Below are positions 8,988 through 16,215 of a stretch of DNA of 24,073 nt, one piece after another. Position numbers and translations under genes: made by a program. The notes below the pieces were generated by a model. The model saw only the letters and a program-made list of their open reading frames with translations. It was not told the DNA's origin and searched no databases. Source of the DNA: DASVXQ01 sp046727955 (GTDB lineage: Bacteria > Actinomycetota > CALGFH01); the NCBI GenBank assembly GCA_046727955.1, contig JBKPDO010000361.1, positions 1-24,073 of the forward strand. The letters are read 5' to 3'. Positions within the stretch are counted from its first letter, which is position 1, and each line of letters begins with the position of its first letter.

Positions 8988-9940
8988 GAGGCCGCTGACC
9001 CTTCGGGCAGCAGCCCGGTCGAGCGCTGCTTGAAGCCGTAGTGACCGGCGGCCTGGTTGGCGAGCTGCCCAGCGAGCGCGTCCACCAGGGCCACCTGCCC
9101 GTAGACCGCGTCCACGTCGTCCACGGTGGAGACGCGGTCGGTGGCGTCCTTGTCGCCGCGCAGGGCCACCACCCAGGACGAGACGCCGGTCTCCGACTCG
9201 ACCCCGGCGACCGGCGCCATGGTGCGGGCCGACAGGCGGTCGGCGAGCGGCACCAGGAACGCCTTGGGGTCCAGCGCGGTGGAGCCGTCGGTCGGGCCGA
9301 TGATCACGAAGAGCGACCCCGCTTTCGGGAAGGCCTCGCCACCGTCGGTGACGTGCCGCGGCAGATCGGTGTCGGCCAGGAACTTGGCGTCCTGGAGGCC
9401 CGTGATCATATCCTGCGGGCGGCTGGCGTCGTTCTGCGGCAGCCTCGCCGGCACGCTGAGCCGGCCGCTGAGCCGTTCGATCAGGGCGGCCCGCAGCGCG
9501 TCGGGGTCCCCTCCCGGCAGGTCCAGGAGCTCGCCGAGCCTGGTCCGGTCGCCGTCGGCGGTCAGCGCGAGGCGGTCCGTGGCGAAGGTGATACGCCCGC
9601 TGACGGTCGCGCCGGCGGCCCGCAGCGCCTCCTCCACCTTGGAGCGGGTGCCGTCGTCCACCCGGTCGGTGTCGAGCAGCACGATGGAGCGGCCCTGGAG
9701 CTTGCCGCCTACCAGCCCGGTCAGCACCGCGCTGCCGAAGTCCTTGAAGTGCCCCACCTGTGCACGCAGGGTGCCGTTCTCGGCCTGCGTCTGCTGGCTC
9801 TGCCGCCGCAGGAACTCGCTCATGGACCGCTGGACCTGTGCCGTGCCCTCGTTGAGCACCGTGCTGCCCACCACCATGCCGAGCGCGAGGGCCAGGAACA
9901 CGGCGACCAGCGACACGATGTGGTATCGCAGGTTGATCAA
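8984..9940 (-). CDS. steB: SteB/MctB family envelope protein (copper transporter MctB family)
   Basis: The 318-residue protein starts INLRYHIVSLVAVFLALALG, a signal-anchor, followed by MVVGSTVLNEG and a short coiled coil (about 35–65). The rest is an exported alpha/beta domain. This is the MctB (Rv1698) family, called SteB in Corynebacterium, where it pairs with SteA in daughter-cell separation; in Mycobacterium it affects copper resistance. The start is a TTG at 9940 with GGAGGT five bases upstream. It follows steA by 11 bp and overlaps the GT2 start by four bases. Which of the two published roles applies here is unknown. Confidence 0.9.
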   Translation of the reverse strand: MINLRYHIVSLVAVFLALALGMVVGSTVLNEGTAQVQRSMSEFLRRQSQQTQAENGTLRAQVGHFKDFGSAVLTGLVGGKLQGRSIVLLDTDRVDDGTRSKVEEALRAAGATVSGRITFATDRLALTADGDRTRLGELLDLPGGDPDALRAALIERLSGRLSVPARLPQNDASRPQDMITGLQDAKFLADTDLPRHVTDGGEAFPKAGSLFVIIGPTDGSTALDPKAFLVPLADRLSARTMAPVAGVESETGVSSWVVALRGDKDATDRVSTVDDVDAVYGQVALVDALAGQLANQAAGHYGFKQRSTGLLPEGSAAS

Positions 9941-9951
9941 GAGGACCTCCG

Positions 9952-11169
9952 TCAGAAGAGCGTCGCGAGCCGGTGCGCGAAGACCCGCACCAGCTCGAAG
10001 ATTGTCTCCCAGACGTCGCGGAACGACTGCGACAGGACGGTGGTCACCAGCATGGCGGCCAGCGCGGCGCCCACCAGCACCAGCAGGTCGGCGCGGTGGA
10101 CCCCCTGCCGGTAGAGCCGGTTCACGCCCTTGGCGTCCACCAGCTTGGTGCCCACCTTGAGGCGGACCAGGAAGGTCGAGGCCATGCCGGGACGCCCCTT
10201 GTCGAGGAAGTCCACCATGCTCGCATGGGTGCCGACCGCCACGATCAGGTCGCAGTCGGCCTCGTAGGCCAGCAGCATGGCCATGTCCTCGCTGGTCCCG
10301 GCCCCAGGCAGGATCAGCGCATCGAGCCCGAGCCTCTGCACCCGCTCCCTGCCCGGCGCGCGGCCGTCCTGATAGGCGTGGACCACGATCTCGGCCCCGC
10401 AGGCGAGCGCCTCGTTGGTGACCGAGTCCATGTCGCCGAGGATCACGTCCGGCTTGAGGCCGGCCTCGAGCAGGGCGTCGGCGCCGCCGTCGACGCCGAT
10501 CAGCACCGGCCGGAACTCGCTGATGTAGCCGCGCAGGGTCTCAAGGTCCTTCTTGTAGTCGTGGCCGCGCACCACCACCAGCACGTGCCGATCCCGGAGC
10601 TGGGTGCTCAGCGCCGGCAGGTCGAGCCCCTCGAGCAGCAGGTCCCGGTCGCGGCGCACGTACGACAGCGTGTTGAGCGTGAAGTCCTCGAGCGCGCTGG
10701 CCAGGTTGTCCTTGGCCGCCTCCACCTGCTTGCGGACGTCCTCGGGCTGGAGCCACTCGCCCCGGGTGACCTCGGCCCCGCCACGGAAGACGGCGCCCTG
10801 CTCGTCGATGCGGACCCGCTCGCCCTCGCGCAGGTCGAACAGCGCCTGACCGGCGCCGTCCAGCAGCGGGACGCCAGCCTCGACCAGGATCATCGGGCCG
10901 GGGTTGGGGTAGCGGCCGGAGATCGAGCGGGCCACGTTGACCACGGCGGCCGGCCGCCGCTCCACCAGGGCCTCGGCCGCCACCCGGTCCAGGTCCAGGT
11001 GGTCGATCACGGCCACGTCGCCAGGGCGCAGCCGCTTGACCAGGTGCTTGGTGCGCTTGTCCTTGCGCATCGGCCCCGCCACGTCGAAGTGCTCCCCCGC
11101 CCGCCTGTCCGCGTCCGCCCCGCGCCGCCACCGGCGCGGCCGCAGGGGCAGGCGCCGCCGCGGGCTCAT
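9952..11169 (-). CDS. steA: SteA, cytokinetic-ring protein with thiamin-pyrophosphokinase-like fold
   Basis: The 405-residue product has a central region related to thiamin pyrophosphokinase (PVLIGVDGGADALLEAGLKP, DVILGDMDSV, LPGAGTSEDMAMLLAYE) and one hydrophobic segment at about 362–380 near the C terminus, ahead of a short amphipathic tail. This is the Rv1697/SteA architecture. SteA binds SteB and acts at the division septum in Corynebacterium. The start ATG at 11169 overlaps the recN stop (ATGA). The basic N-terminus (RRRLPLRPRRWRR) is unusual, and the conserved part begins near GPMRKDKRTKHLVKRL, so a shorter start is possible. No enzymatic activity is implied. Confidence 0.9.
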   Translation of the reverse strand: MSPRRRLPLRPRRWRRGADADRRAGEHFDVAGPMRKDKRTKHLVKRLRPGDVAVIDHLDLDRVAAEALVERRPAAVVNVARSISGRYPNPGPMILVEAGVPLLDGAGQALFDLREGERVRIDEQGAVFRGGAEVTRGEWLQPEDVRKQVEAAKDNLASALEDFTLNTLSYVRRDRDLLLEGLDLPALSTQLRDRHVLVVVRGHDYKKDLETLRGYISEFRPVLIGVDGGADALLEAGLKPDVILGDMDSVTNEALACGAEIVVHAYQDGRAPGRERVQRLGLDALILPGAGTSEDMAMLLAYEADCDLIVAVGTHASMVDFLDKGRPGMASTFLVRLKVGTKLVDAKGVNRLYRQGVHRADLLVLVGAALAAMLVTTVLSQSFRDVWETIFELVRVFAHRLATLF

Positions 11170-12911
11170 GGGCGCTCCCCGGCCACGGCCGCCCGCTTGG
11201 CCGCGCTGGCGGCGGCCAGCAGTTCCTCGGCGTGGGCCTGGGCCAGGCCCGAGCCCTCCATCCCCGAGAGCATGCGCGACAGCTCTGTCACCCGGCCACT
11301 GTCGTCGAGCGCCCGCACCGCGGTGCTAGTCTGCCCGCCCGCGGCCTGCTTCTCGACCACGAAGTGGCGGTCCGCGTAGGCGGCGATCTGCGGTAGGTGG
11401 GTGACGACCAGCACCTGGTGATGGCGGGCGAGCTGAGCGAGCCGTTGCCCGACCGCCGCCGCGGTGCGGCCGCCGACGCCGGCGTCGACCTCGTCGAAGA
11501 CCAGCGTCGGGGTGCGGTCCACGCCGGCCAGGACCACCCGCAGCCCCAGCATCACCCGTGACAGCTCGCCGCCAGAGGCGGCCTTGTCCACGGGCCGCAG
11601 CGGCATCCCGGGGTTGGCCGACAGCAGCACCTCGATACGGTCGAGCCCGTTGTCGCCGGCGGCCAGGCTGCGCTCGCCCACCTGGAGCCCGGCCGGGTCG
11701 TCGTCCTGCTCGACGGCGATCTGGACCTTGGCGTGGGGCATGGCCAGCTCGGTGAGCTCCGCCTGGAGCGCCGTGGCCAGCTTGGCGGCGGCCTCGGCGC
11801 GGCGAGCGGACAGCGACCCGCCGAGGTCCGCGAGACTGGCGCGCAGCGCGGCGGCCTCGGACTCGAGCGCCCCCGAGCGGAGCGCGCCGCCCTCAAGCAC
11901 GGCCAGCCGGGCCGCGGCCCGCTCCGCGAAGGCGAGCACCGCCGCCTCGTCCTCGCCGTACTTGCGCTGCAGGTCCCGCAGCAGCGCGATGCGACCCTGG
12001 ACGACCTCGAGCCGCTCCGGGTCGACCAGCACCGACTCCGCGTAGGCGCGCAGCGACGACGCCAGGTCGCCGACCTCGGCGGCCAGCCCGTCGGCGCGCT
12101 CGGCCAGCTCGCCGAGCGACGGGTCGTGGCGGCCGGGCGCGGCCACCGCCCGCGCCGCCGCCCCGAGCGCGGTGGTCGCGCCGGCGTCGTCGCTGCCCTC
12201 GAGCAGCTGCCAGGCGAGAGCGGCCGCCTCGCGCAGCGCCTCGGCGTTGGTCAGGCGCTCGGTCTCGGCGTCGAGCTCCGCGAGCTCCCCCACGCGGACG
12301 CCGGCGGCATCGATCTCCCCGAGCTGGTAGCGCAGCAGGTCGGTCTCCCGGTCCCGCTCCCTGGCGCGGGAGGCGAGGTCGTCCAGCTCGCGGGTGACCG
12401 TCCTGAGCCGGCGCCAGGCCGCGGCGAACTCGGCCCGCAGGGCCAGCACCTTGTCCCCGGCGAAGCGGTCGAGCAGCTCCCGCTGCACCGCCGGGCGCAG
12501 CAGGCGCTGGAACTCGTGCTGGCCGTGCACCTCGACCAGTGGGCGGACCACGTCGGCGATCGCCGCCACGGTGGCCATGCGGCCCTGCAGCTGGGCGCGG
12601 CTGCGTCCCTCGACCAGCACCTGCCGGGCGACCACGATCTCTCCCTCCTCGTCCGCGACCCCGGCGGCGGCCAGCGCGGCCGCCGCCTGGCCTTCCTCGT
12701 CCACCGCCAGGCGACCCTCGATGAGGGCCCATGGCCGGCCGGCCCGCACTGCCCCAGGGTCGGCCCGTTCCCCGAGTAGCAGCGCAAGCGCGTCAACGAC
12801 CATTGTCTTGCCCGCTCCGGTCTCGCCCGTCAGCACGTTCAGGCCGGGCGCCACCCGGAGCTGAGCCTCGTCGATGACCCCGAGGTCGCGGATGTGAAGC
12901 TCTCCCAACAT
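11166..12911 (-). CDS. recN: DNA repair protein RecN
   Basis: RecN is an SMC-like ATPase that acts on double-strand breaks. The 581-residue protein opens MLGELHIRDLGVID, has Walker A GETGAGKT at 29–36, long coiled-coil arms (about 150–390, Ala/Glu/Arg/Leu-rich), the ABC signature ASGGELSRVMLGLR and Walker B TLVFDEVDAGVGG with DTHLPQ-like VTHLPQIAAYA after it. The ATG at 12911 is chosen because it gives the family N-terminus. An in-frame ATG 84 bp upstream would overlap nadK. No ribosome-binding site precedes 12911, but a TAGAAT -10 box lies only 11 bp upstream, which suggests a nearly leaderless transcript. Confidence 0.94.
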   Translation of the reverse strand: MLGELHIRDLGVIDEAQLRVAPGLNVLTGETGAGKTMVVDALALLLGERADPGAVRAGRPWALIEGRLAVDEEGQAAAALAAAGVADEEGEIVVARQVLVEGRSRAQLQGRMATVAAIADVVRPLVEVHGQHEFQRLLRPAVQRELLDRFAGDKVLALRAEFAAAWRRLRTVTRELDDLASRARERDRETDLLRYQLGEIDAAGVRVGELAELDAETERLTNAEALREAAALAWQLLEGSDDAGATTALGAAARAVAAPGRHDPSLGELAERADGLAAEVGDLASSLRAYAESVLVDPERLEVVQGRIALLRDLQRKYGEDEAAVLAFAERAAARLAVLEGGALRSGALESEAAALRASLADLGGSLSARRAEAAAKLATALQAELTELAMPHAKVQIAVEQDDDPAGLQVGERSLAAGDNGLDRIEVLLSANPGMPLRPVDKAASGGELSRVMLGLRVVLAGVDRTPTLVFDEVDAGVGGRTAAAVGQRLAQLARHHQVLVVTHLPQIAAYADRHFVVEKQAAGGQTSTAVRALDDSGRVTELSRMLSGMEGSGLAQAHAEELLAAASAAKRAAVAGERP

Positions 12912-12921
12912 TACGTGGGCA

Positions 12922-12950
12922 ATTCTATCCGCCCTCCAGAACGGTCCCGA
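12922..12950 (-). promoter_or_regulatory. Candidate recN promoter giving a near-leaderless mRNA
   Basis: On the minus strand TCGGGA (complement of 12945–12950) and TAGAAT (complement of 12922–12927) are 17 bp apart. Transcription would begin about 12915, some four bases before the recN ATG. The -35 is only 3/6. A perfect DnaA-box 9-mer lies just upstream. Confidence 0.4.
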
Positions 12951-12954
12951 CGGC

Positions 12955-12963
12955 TTATCCACA
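12955..12963 (+). promoter_or_regulatory. Perfect DnaA-box 9-mer upstream of recN
   Basis: TTATCCACA lies between the nadK coding end and recN, about 40–48 bp upstream of the inferred recN start of transcription. It is the consensus DnaA box. A single box may be chance, but it is AT-rich in GC-rich DNA and stands at an activator or repressor distance. Confidence 0.4.
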
Positions 12964-12985
12964 TCGGTACCGGTCCGTTTCTCCG

Positions 12986-13921
12986 CTATCCGCATTCAAC
13001 GTCGTCGGCGTCCATCGTCCCGCCCGCGTCTGCTAGGCGGAACTTCGAGCGGACCAGGCTGTAGAAGTCTGTCGGGACGATCCGCACCAGCAGCGCCGAG
13101 CGGGGACCGCGGCAGACCTCGATCATCGACCCGGCAGGCAGCTCGCGCACGGCGCGGCCATCGACGCTCTCGATCACCGGCGGGCTCTCCGCCAGGACTT
13201 CGAGCCGGAGCACCTCGTCCGGGTGCAGCACCAGTGAGCGGTTGAACACCATGTGCGGCGCGATCGGGGTCAGCAGCAGCGCCTCCAGCCGCGGGGAGAC
13301 GATCGGGCCGCCGGCGGAGAAACTGTAGGCGGTCGAGCCGGTCGGGGTGGCGACGATGATCCCGTCGGCGGCGTAGCGCGCGAACAGGCCCTCGTCCACG
13401 TAGACGGCCACCCCGACGAGCCGCTCCTTGGCGGCCTTCTCGAGCACCACGTCGTTCACGGCGGCGTCCTCGGCGACAGCGTGGCCGTCGACGAGCACGC
13501 GCACCGTCAGGGTGGTGCGGCGCTCGACCCGGTAGCGGCCTGCCCAGACCGCCTCGAGCGCGTTCCATATGCCGTCGGGCTCGACTTCCGTCAGGAAGCC
13601 GAGCCGGCCGAGGTTGACGCCCAGCACCGGCACCTCCGCCTCCAGCACCAGCCCGAGCGCGCGCAGCAGCGTGCCGTCGCCGCCGAGCACGACCACCAGG
13701 TCGAGGCCCTCGGCGAAGTCCTCTGGCGGCACGCAGGGCACCTCCTGGCCGAGGCAACCGCGCTCCTCTCGCAGCGTGCGCAACTCTACGCCGCGCTCGG
13801 CCGCCCAGCTCGCCAGCCTCTTGCCGAGGTCCCGGGCGCCCGGCCGCCCGGGGTGCACCACCGCGCCGACGCGGCGCAGCGCGGTTTCGGGAATGGAGTC
13901 GTTCACTCGGCCCTCCTCCAC
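12986..13921 (-). CDS. nadK: NAD kinase
   Basis: It phosphorylates NAD to NADP with ATP or polyphosphate. The 311-residue protein shows VVVLGGDGTLLRA (GGDGT at 80–84), GVNLGRLGFLTEVEPD, the NDVVLEK segment and ADGIIVATPTGSTAYSFSAG, in the family order and spacing. It follows tlyA by 13 bp. Two GTG starts, 13921 and 13906, each sit after the same GGAGGAGGG plus four-base spacer, because a 15-bp segment is duplicated; they differ by five residues (MEEGR). I list the longer form. Conservation begins only near residue 17, so it does not decide. The tlyA–nadK–recN order is the Rv1694–Rv1696 order. Confidence 0.95.
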   Translation of the reverse strand: MEEGRVNDSIPETALRRVGAVVHPGRPGARDLGKRLASWAAERGVELRTLREERGCLGQEVPCVPPEDFAEGLDLVVVLGGDGTLLRALGLVLEAEVPVLGVNLGRLGFLTEVEPDGIWNALEAVWAGRYRVERRTTLTVRVLVDGHAVAEDAAVNDVVLEKAAKERLVGVAVYVDEGLFARYAADGIIVATPTGSTAYSFSAGGPIVSPRLEALLLTPIAPHMVFNRSLVLHPDEVLRLEVLAESPPVIESVDGRAVRELPAGSMIEVCRGPRSALLVRIVPTDFYSLVRSKFRLADAGGTMDADDVECG

Positions 13922-13934
13922 TCAGCCCTCCTCC

Positions 13935-14786
13935 TCACCAGGGAACCCCCTCGGAGCTCCCCGGACCCCTCCGGCTCGGACCACCTCGACGTGGCAGCCG
14001 GCCCGCCTCTTCGACGGCACCGGCCAGGGCGGCCTCGTCCAGTGGCGCAGCCTGCTCGCGCAGGTGAAGGAAGAACTCGACGTTGCCCGCCGGGCCGGGC
14101 AGCGGCGACGGGCAGATCCCGGCCACGCCTACGCCGTGCCCGGCGGCCGCCTCGGCCACCGAGCGCACCGCGCCGGCCCAGGCGGCCGGATCGCGCACCA
14201 CCCCGCCCCGGTGGACCGCCTCCCGGCCGGCCTCGAACTGCGGCTTGACCAGCAATACAAGGTCACCGCCGGGCGCGGTCGCCGCCAGCAGCGCCGGCAG
14301 CACCAGCCGCAGCGAGATGAAGGACAGGTCCGCCACGGTCAGGTCCACCGTGCCGCCGATCAGCTCCGCCGTGAGCGAGCGCACGTTCACACCGTCGTGC
14401 ACCCGCACCCGCGGGTCCTGCCGCAGCCGCGCGTCTAGCTGCCCGCGGCCGACGTCGACCGCGACCACCTCGGCGGCACCCCGATCGAGCAGCACGTGGG
14501 TGAAGCCGCCGGTGGAGGCGCCCGCGTCCAGGCAGCGTCTGCCGGCGACCTGAACGCCAAGGCAGTCGAGGGCGGGGTCGAGCTTGTCGCCGCCGCGGCT
14601 GGCCCAGCGCCTGGCGGGGAGCTTCAGCTCGATCGGCTCAGCGGTCGAGACCATTCTGGACGGCTTGGTCGCCAGCGAGCCCGAGACCAGCACGAGCCCG
14701 TCCCGCACCGCCTCGGCGGCCACCTCGCGGCTCGGGCAGAGGCCGCGGCGCACCAGCTCGCGATCCAGTCGCACCCGGGTCGGCAC
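13935..14786 (-). CDS. tlyA: TlyA, 16S/23S rRNA 2'-O-methyltransferase
   Basis: TlyA methylates C1409 of 16S and C1920 of 23S rRNA and its loss gives capreomycin resistance in mycobacteria. The 283-residue protein has an N-terminal S4 RNA-binding domain (1–60, RLDRELVRRGLCPSREVA) and an FtsJ-like methyltransferase domain with the SAM site CLDAGASTGGFTHVLLDRG. By count the catalytic tetrad is K68, D153, K181 and E237, one residue off the M. tuberculosis numbering (69/154/182/238). The GTG start at 14786 has GAGGAG eight bases upstream, overlapping the stop of the small ORF before it. The C-terminal ~25 residues are low-complexity. Confidence 0.95.
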   Translation of the reverse strand: MPTRVRLDRELVRRGLCPSREVAAEAVRDGLVLVSGSLATKPSRMVSTAEPIELKLPARRWASRGGDKLDPALDCLGVQVAGRRCLDAGASTGGFTHVLLDRGAAEVVAVDVGRGQLDARLRQDPRVRVHDGVNVRSLTAELIGGTVDLTVADLSFISLRLVLPALLAATAPGGDLVLLVKPQFEAGREAVHRGGVVRDPAAWAGAVRSVAEAAAGHGVGVAGICPSPLPGPAGNVEFFLHLREQAAPLDEAALAGAVEEAGRLPRRGGPSRRGPGSSEGVPW

Positions 14787-14798
14787 GGGCCTGCTCCT

Positions 14799-14963
14799 CT
14801 AGAGGTCCTCGAGCTGCTCGAGCTCCGCCAGCAGGGCGCGGTTGACAGCCGCCAGCGCCTCCGGGTGAGTGGCCAGGTCGGTCTGGTCCAGCTCCGCCAG
14901 GGCGGCCTCCACGCGCTCGGAGAGCGGGCCGTCAGGCTCGCCGAAGGGGAGAGGGACGCTCAG
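14799..14963 (-). CDS. Small conserved ORF upstream of tlyA, CTG start
   Basis: A 54-residue frame ends PEALAAVNRALLAELEQLED, then L and TAG. It contains SVPLPFGEPDGPLSERV and a long Ala/Leu/Glu helix. No ATG, GTG or TTG lies in frame between the stop upstream and the coding-like part, but a CTG at 14963 is preceded by GAGGAGG seven bases away, so CTG is the likely start. It sits where Rv1693, a small protein of about this size, lies in Mycobacterium, between the phosphatase and tlyA. Its stop overlaps the tlyA ribosome-binding site. Function unknown. Confidence 0.6.
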   Translation of the reverse strand: MSVPLPFGEPDGPLSERVEAALAELDQTDLATHPEALAAVNRALLAELEQLEDL

Positions 14964-15009
14964 CGACGGCCTCCTCGCAGGTCATCGGGTCGCAACCAGC
15001 GGGTCCAGC

Positions 15010-15621
15010 CTACTCGTTCTGGCCGGGCCCCTGCTGCGCCTCGCCGGAGGACGGCGCGCCGGAGCCACCCTCCGCGCCGGAGCCACCCTCCGGACTGGAG
15101 CCGCCGGCCCCGCCGGCCCCGCCGGTTCCGCCGGTTCCGCCGGTTCCGCGACTGGTGCGGGGCGACCTGCTCCGCGCCGTGGTCCCGGTGCCGGTGGTCG
15201 AGCCGCGTCCGCCGCCGCGAGTGGTCCCGGTCCCGGTCCCGGTGCCGGTGCCGCCGCGCGAGGCGGGCGCGCGACCCGCGGGCTCCGCCGCGGCTCCCCT
15301 GCTCCTCGACGTCGATCGTCCCGCCGGGCGCTCGACCGCTTGCTCCAGTGCGCGCACTCGCTGCTGCAGGCGGGCGACCTCGTCTCTGGTGGCGATGCCG
15401 AGCGCGCCGAGCTGGCGCTTGACCTCGCGCTGGATCAGCCGGCTCACCGTCTCCCGGTTCTTCTGCGTGCGGCGGACGAGCTGCTCGGCGAACCGTCCGG
15501 CCTGCGCCGACTGCAGCTCACCCTGCTTGGTGAGAAGGCTGGCAAGGCGCTCCGCGCGGTTGCGAGTCATCTCCGTGAAGCTTGCCATGGCTTGCATATA
15601 CTGTTCCCGAGCGTTCGGCAC
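15010..15621 (-). CDS. Phasin-like / polyhydroxyalkanoate-regulator-like coiled-coil protein
   Basis: The 203-residue product starts MPNAREQYMQAMASFTEMTR and continues as an amphipathic helix with RAERLASLLTKQGE, then a second helix, IQREVKRQLGALGIATRDEV, and a short coiled coil (ARLQQRVRALEQAV). This arrangement is seen in actinobacterial phasin-like granule proteins; that link is from family memory. From about residue 105 on it is low-complexity Gly/Thr/Ser/Arg-rich (GTGTGTGTTRGGG, GGTGGTGGAGG, EGGSGAEGGSG), encoded by runs of hexamer repeats. The GTG at 15621 is chosen because AGGAGG lies seven bases upstream; an open frame continues another 42 codons without a comparable site. Divergent from the SCP2 gene and upstream of the tlyA block. 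Confidence 0.65.
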   Translation of the reverse strand: MPNAREQYMQAMASFTEMTRNRAERLASLLTKQGELQSAQAGRFAEQLVRRTQKNRETVSRLIQREVKRQLGALGIATRDEVARLQQRVRALEQAVERPAGRSTSRSRGAAAEPAGRAPASRGGTGTGTGTGTTRGGGRGSTTGTGTTARSRSPRTSRGTGGTGGTGGAGGAGGSSPEGGSGAEGGSGAPSSGEAQQGPGQNE

Positions 15622-15718
15622 CTCGCCACCTCCTGGGGCGTCAGGTACGAATAAGCGGTCTGGGGGTACTCGCTCGGCATCCCCCCCGGACCCCCTGGCC
15701 TGAGTCCTGGACCCCAGG

Positions 15719-15747
15719 ATTTTCCAGCGGCAGAACGAGCCGGTCAA
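15719..15747 (-). promoter_or_regulatory. Candidate promoter of the phasin-like gene and possibly the tlyA operon
   Basis: On the minus strand TTGACC (complement of 15742–15747) and GAAAAT (complement of 15719–15724) are exactly 17 bp apart. A perfect inverted repeat TCCTGG-ACC-CCAGGA (15705–15719) overlaps the expected transcription start and could be an operator. The leader to the GTG at 15621 would be about 90 nt. Confidence 0.42.
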
Positions 15748-15851
15748 CCGAGACAGGCTCGCGCCTGCCGTACTGTGGTACTCGTATACGATCTGGTCTG
15801 GTTCGGGGTCTCGAGGCCAGGGAGGGCTCCAGCGAGCCCCAGGGAGGTGGC
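15748..15851 (+). other. Leader of the SCP2 gene in the divergent gap
   Basis: This half of the divergent region must drive the plus-strand SCP2 and rhomboid genes. TATACGAT at 15785–15792 contains plausible -10 hexamers (TACGAT), but no TTGAC-like -35 lies 16–19 bp upstream. GGGAGGT at 15843–15849 serves the GTG at 15852. Confidence 0.3.
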
Positions 15852-16193
15852 GTGGCGACCAAGGCTGAGGTGACCAAGGCGCTGGAGCGACTGATGGCCC
15901 GGCTCGGCGACAACGCCGAAGGCGTCCAGTCTGCCATCCCCGGTCGCAAGGTGCTCTGCTGCCACGTCCCCGACCTCGACACGAGCTGGTACTCGGTGAT
16001 CCAGGACGGGCACGTCTCGGCGCCGGTCGAGAGGCCGGTCCCCGAGACCGTCGACGTCACCCTCCAGGTAGGCTCCGACGACCTGATCGCGCTAGTCGAG
16101 GAGCGGACCTCGTTCCTGTCGGCGTTGATGTCCGGTAAGGTGCAGGTGCAGGCGAGCATGATGGACCTTCTTCGGATGCGAACCCTCCTGTAG
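15852..16193 (+). CDS. SCP2 sterol-carrier-fold protein
   Basis: The 113-residue protein has the compact SCP2 fold pattern: an N-terminal helix (TKAEVTKALERLMARLGD), strands ending SWYSVIQDGHVSAPVE, the typical ETVDVTLQVGSDDLIALVEE block, and a C-terminal FLSALMSGKVQVQASMMD that matches the SCP2 signature (G-K-v-x-v-x-G). These domains bind lipids or serve as hydrophobic pockets; the ligand is unknown. The GTG start is preceded by GGGAGGT. Rhomboid follows 22 bp later, so the two are probably one operon. Confidence 0.82.
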   Translation: MATKAEVTKALERLMARLGDNAEGVQSAIPGRKVLCCHVPDLDTSWYSVIQDGHVSAPVERPVPETVDVTLQVGSDDLIALVEERTSFLSALMSGKVQVQASMMDLLRMRTLL

Positions 16194-16215
16194 GCCCAGC
16201 CAGGAAGGCCGGCCG

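Noticed and set aside
12912..12995. Upstream in-frame ATG for recN at 12995
   Set aside because: It would overlap nadK and add 28 residues before the family N-terminus, and a promoter-like -10 lies between.
15785..15792. TATACGAT as a firm promoter for the SCP2 gene
   Set aside because: The -10 is plausible but no -35 is visible at the right distance, so it is only mentioned.
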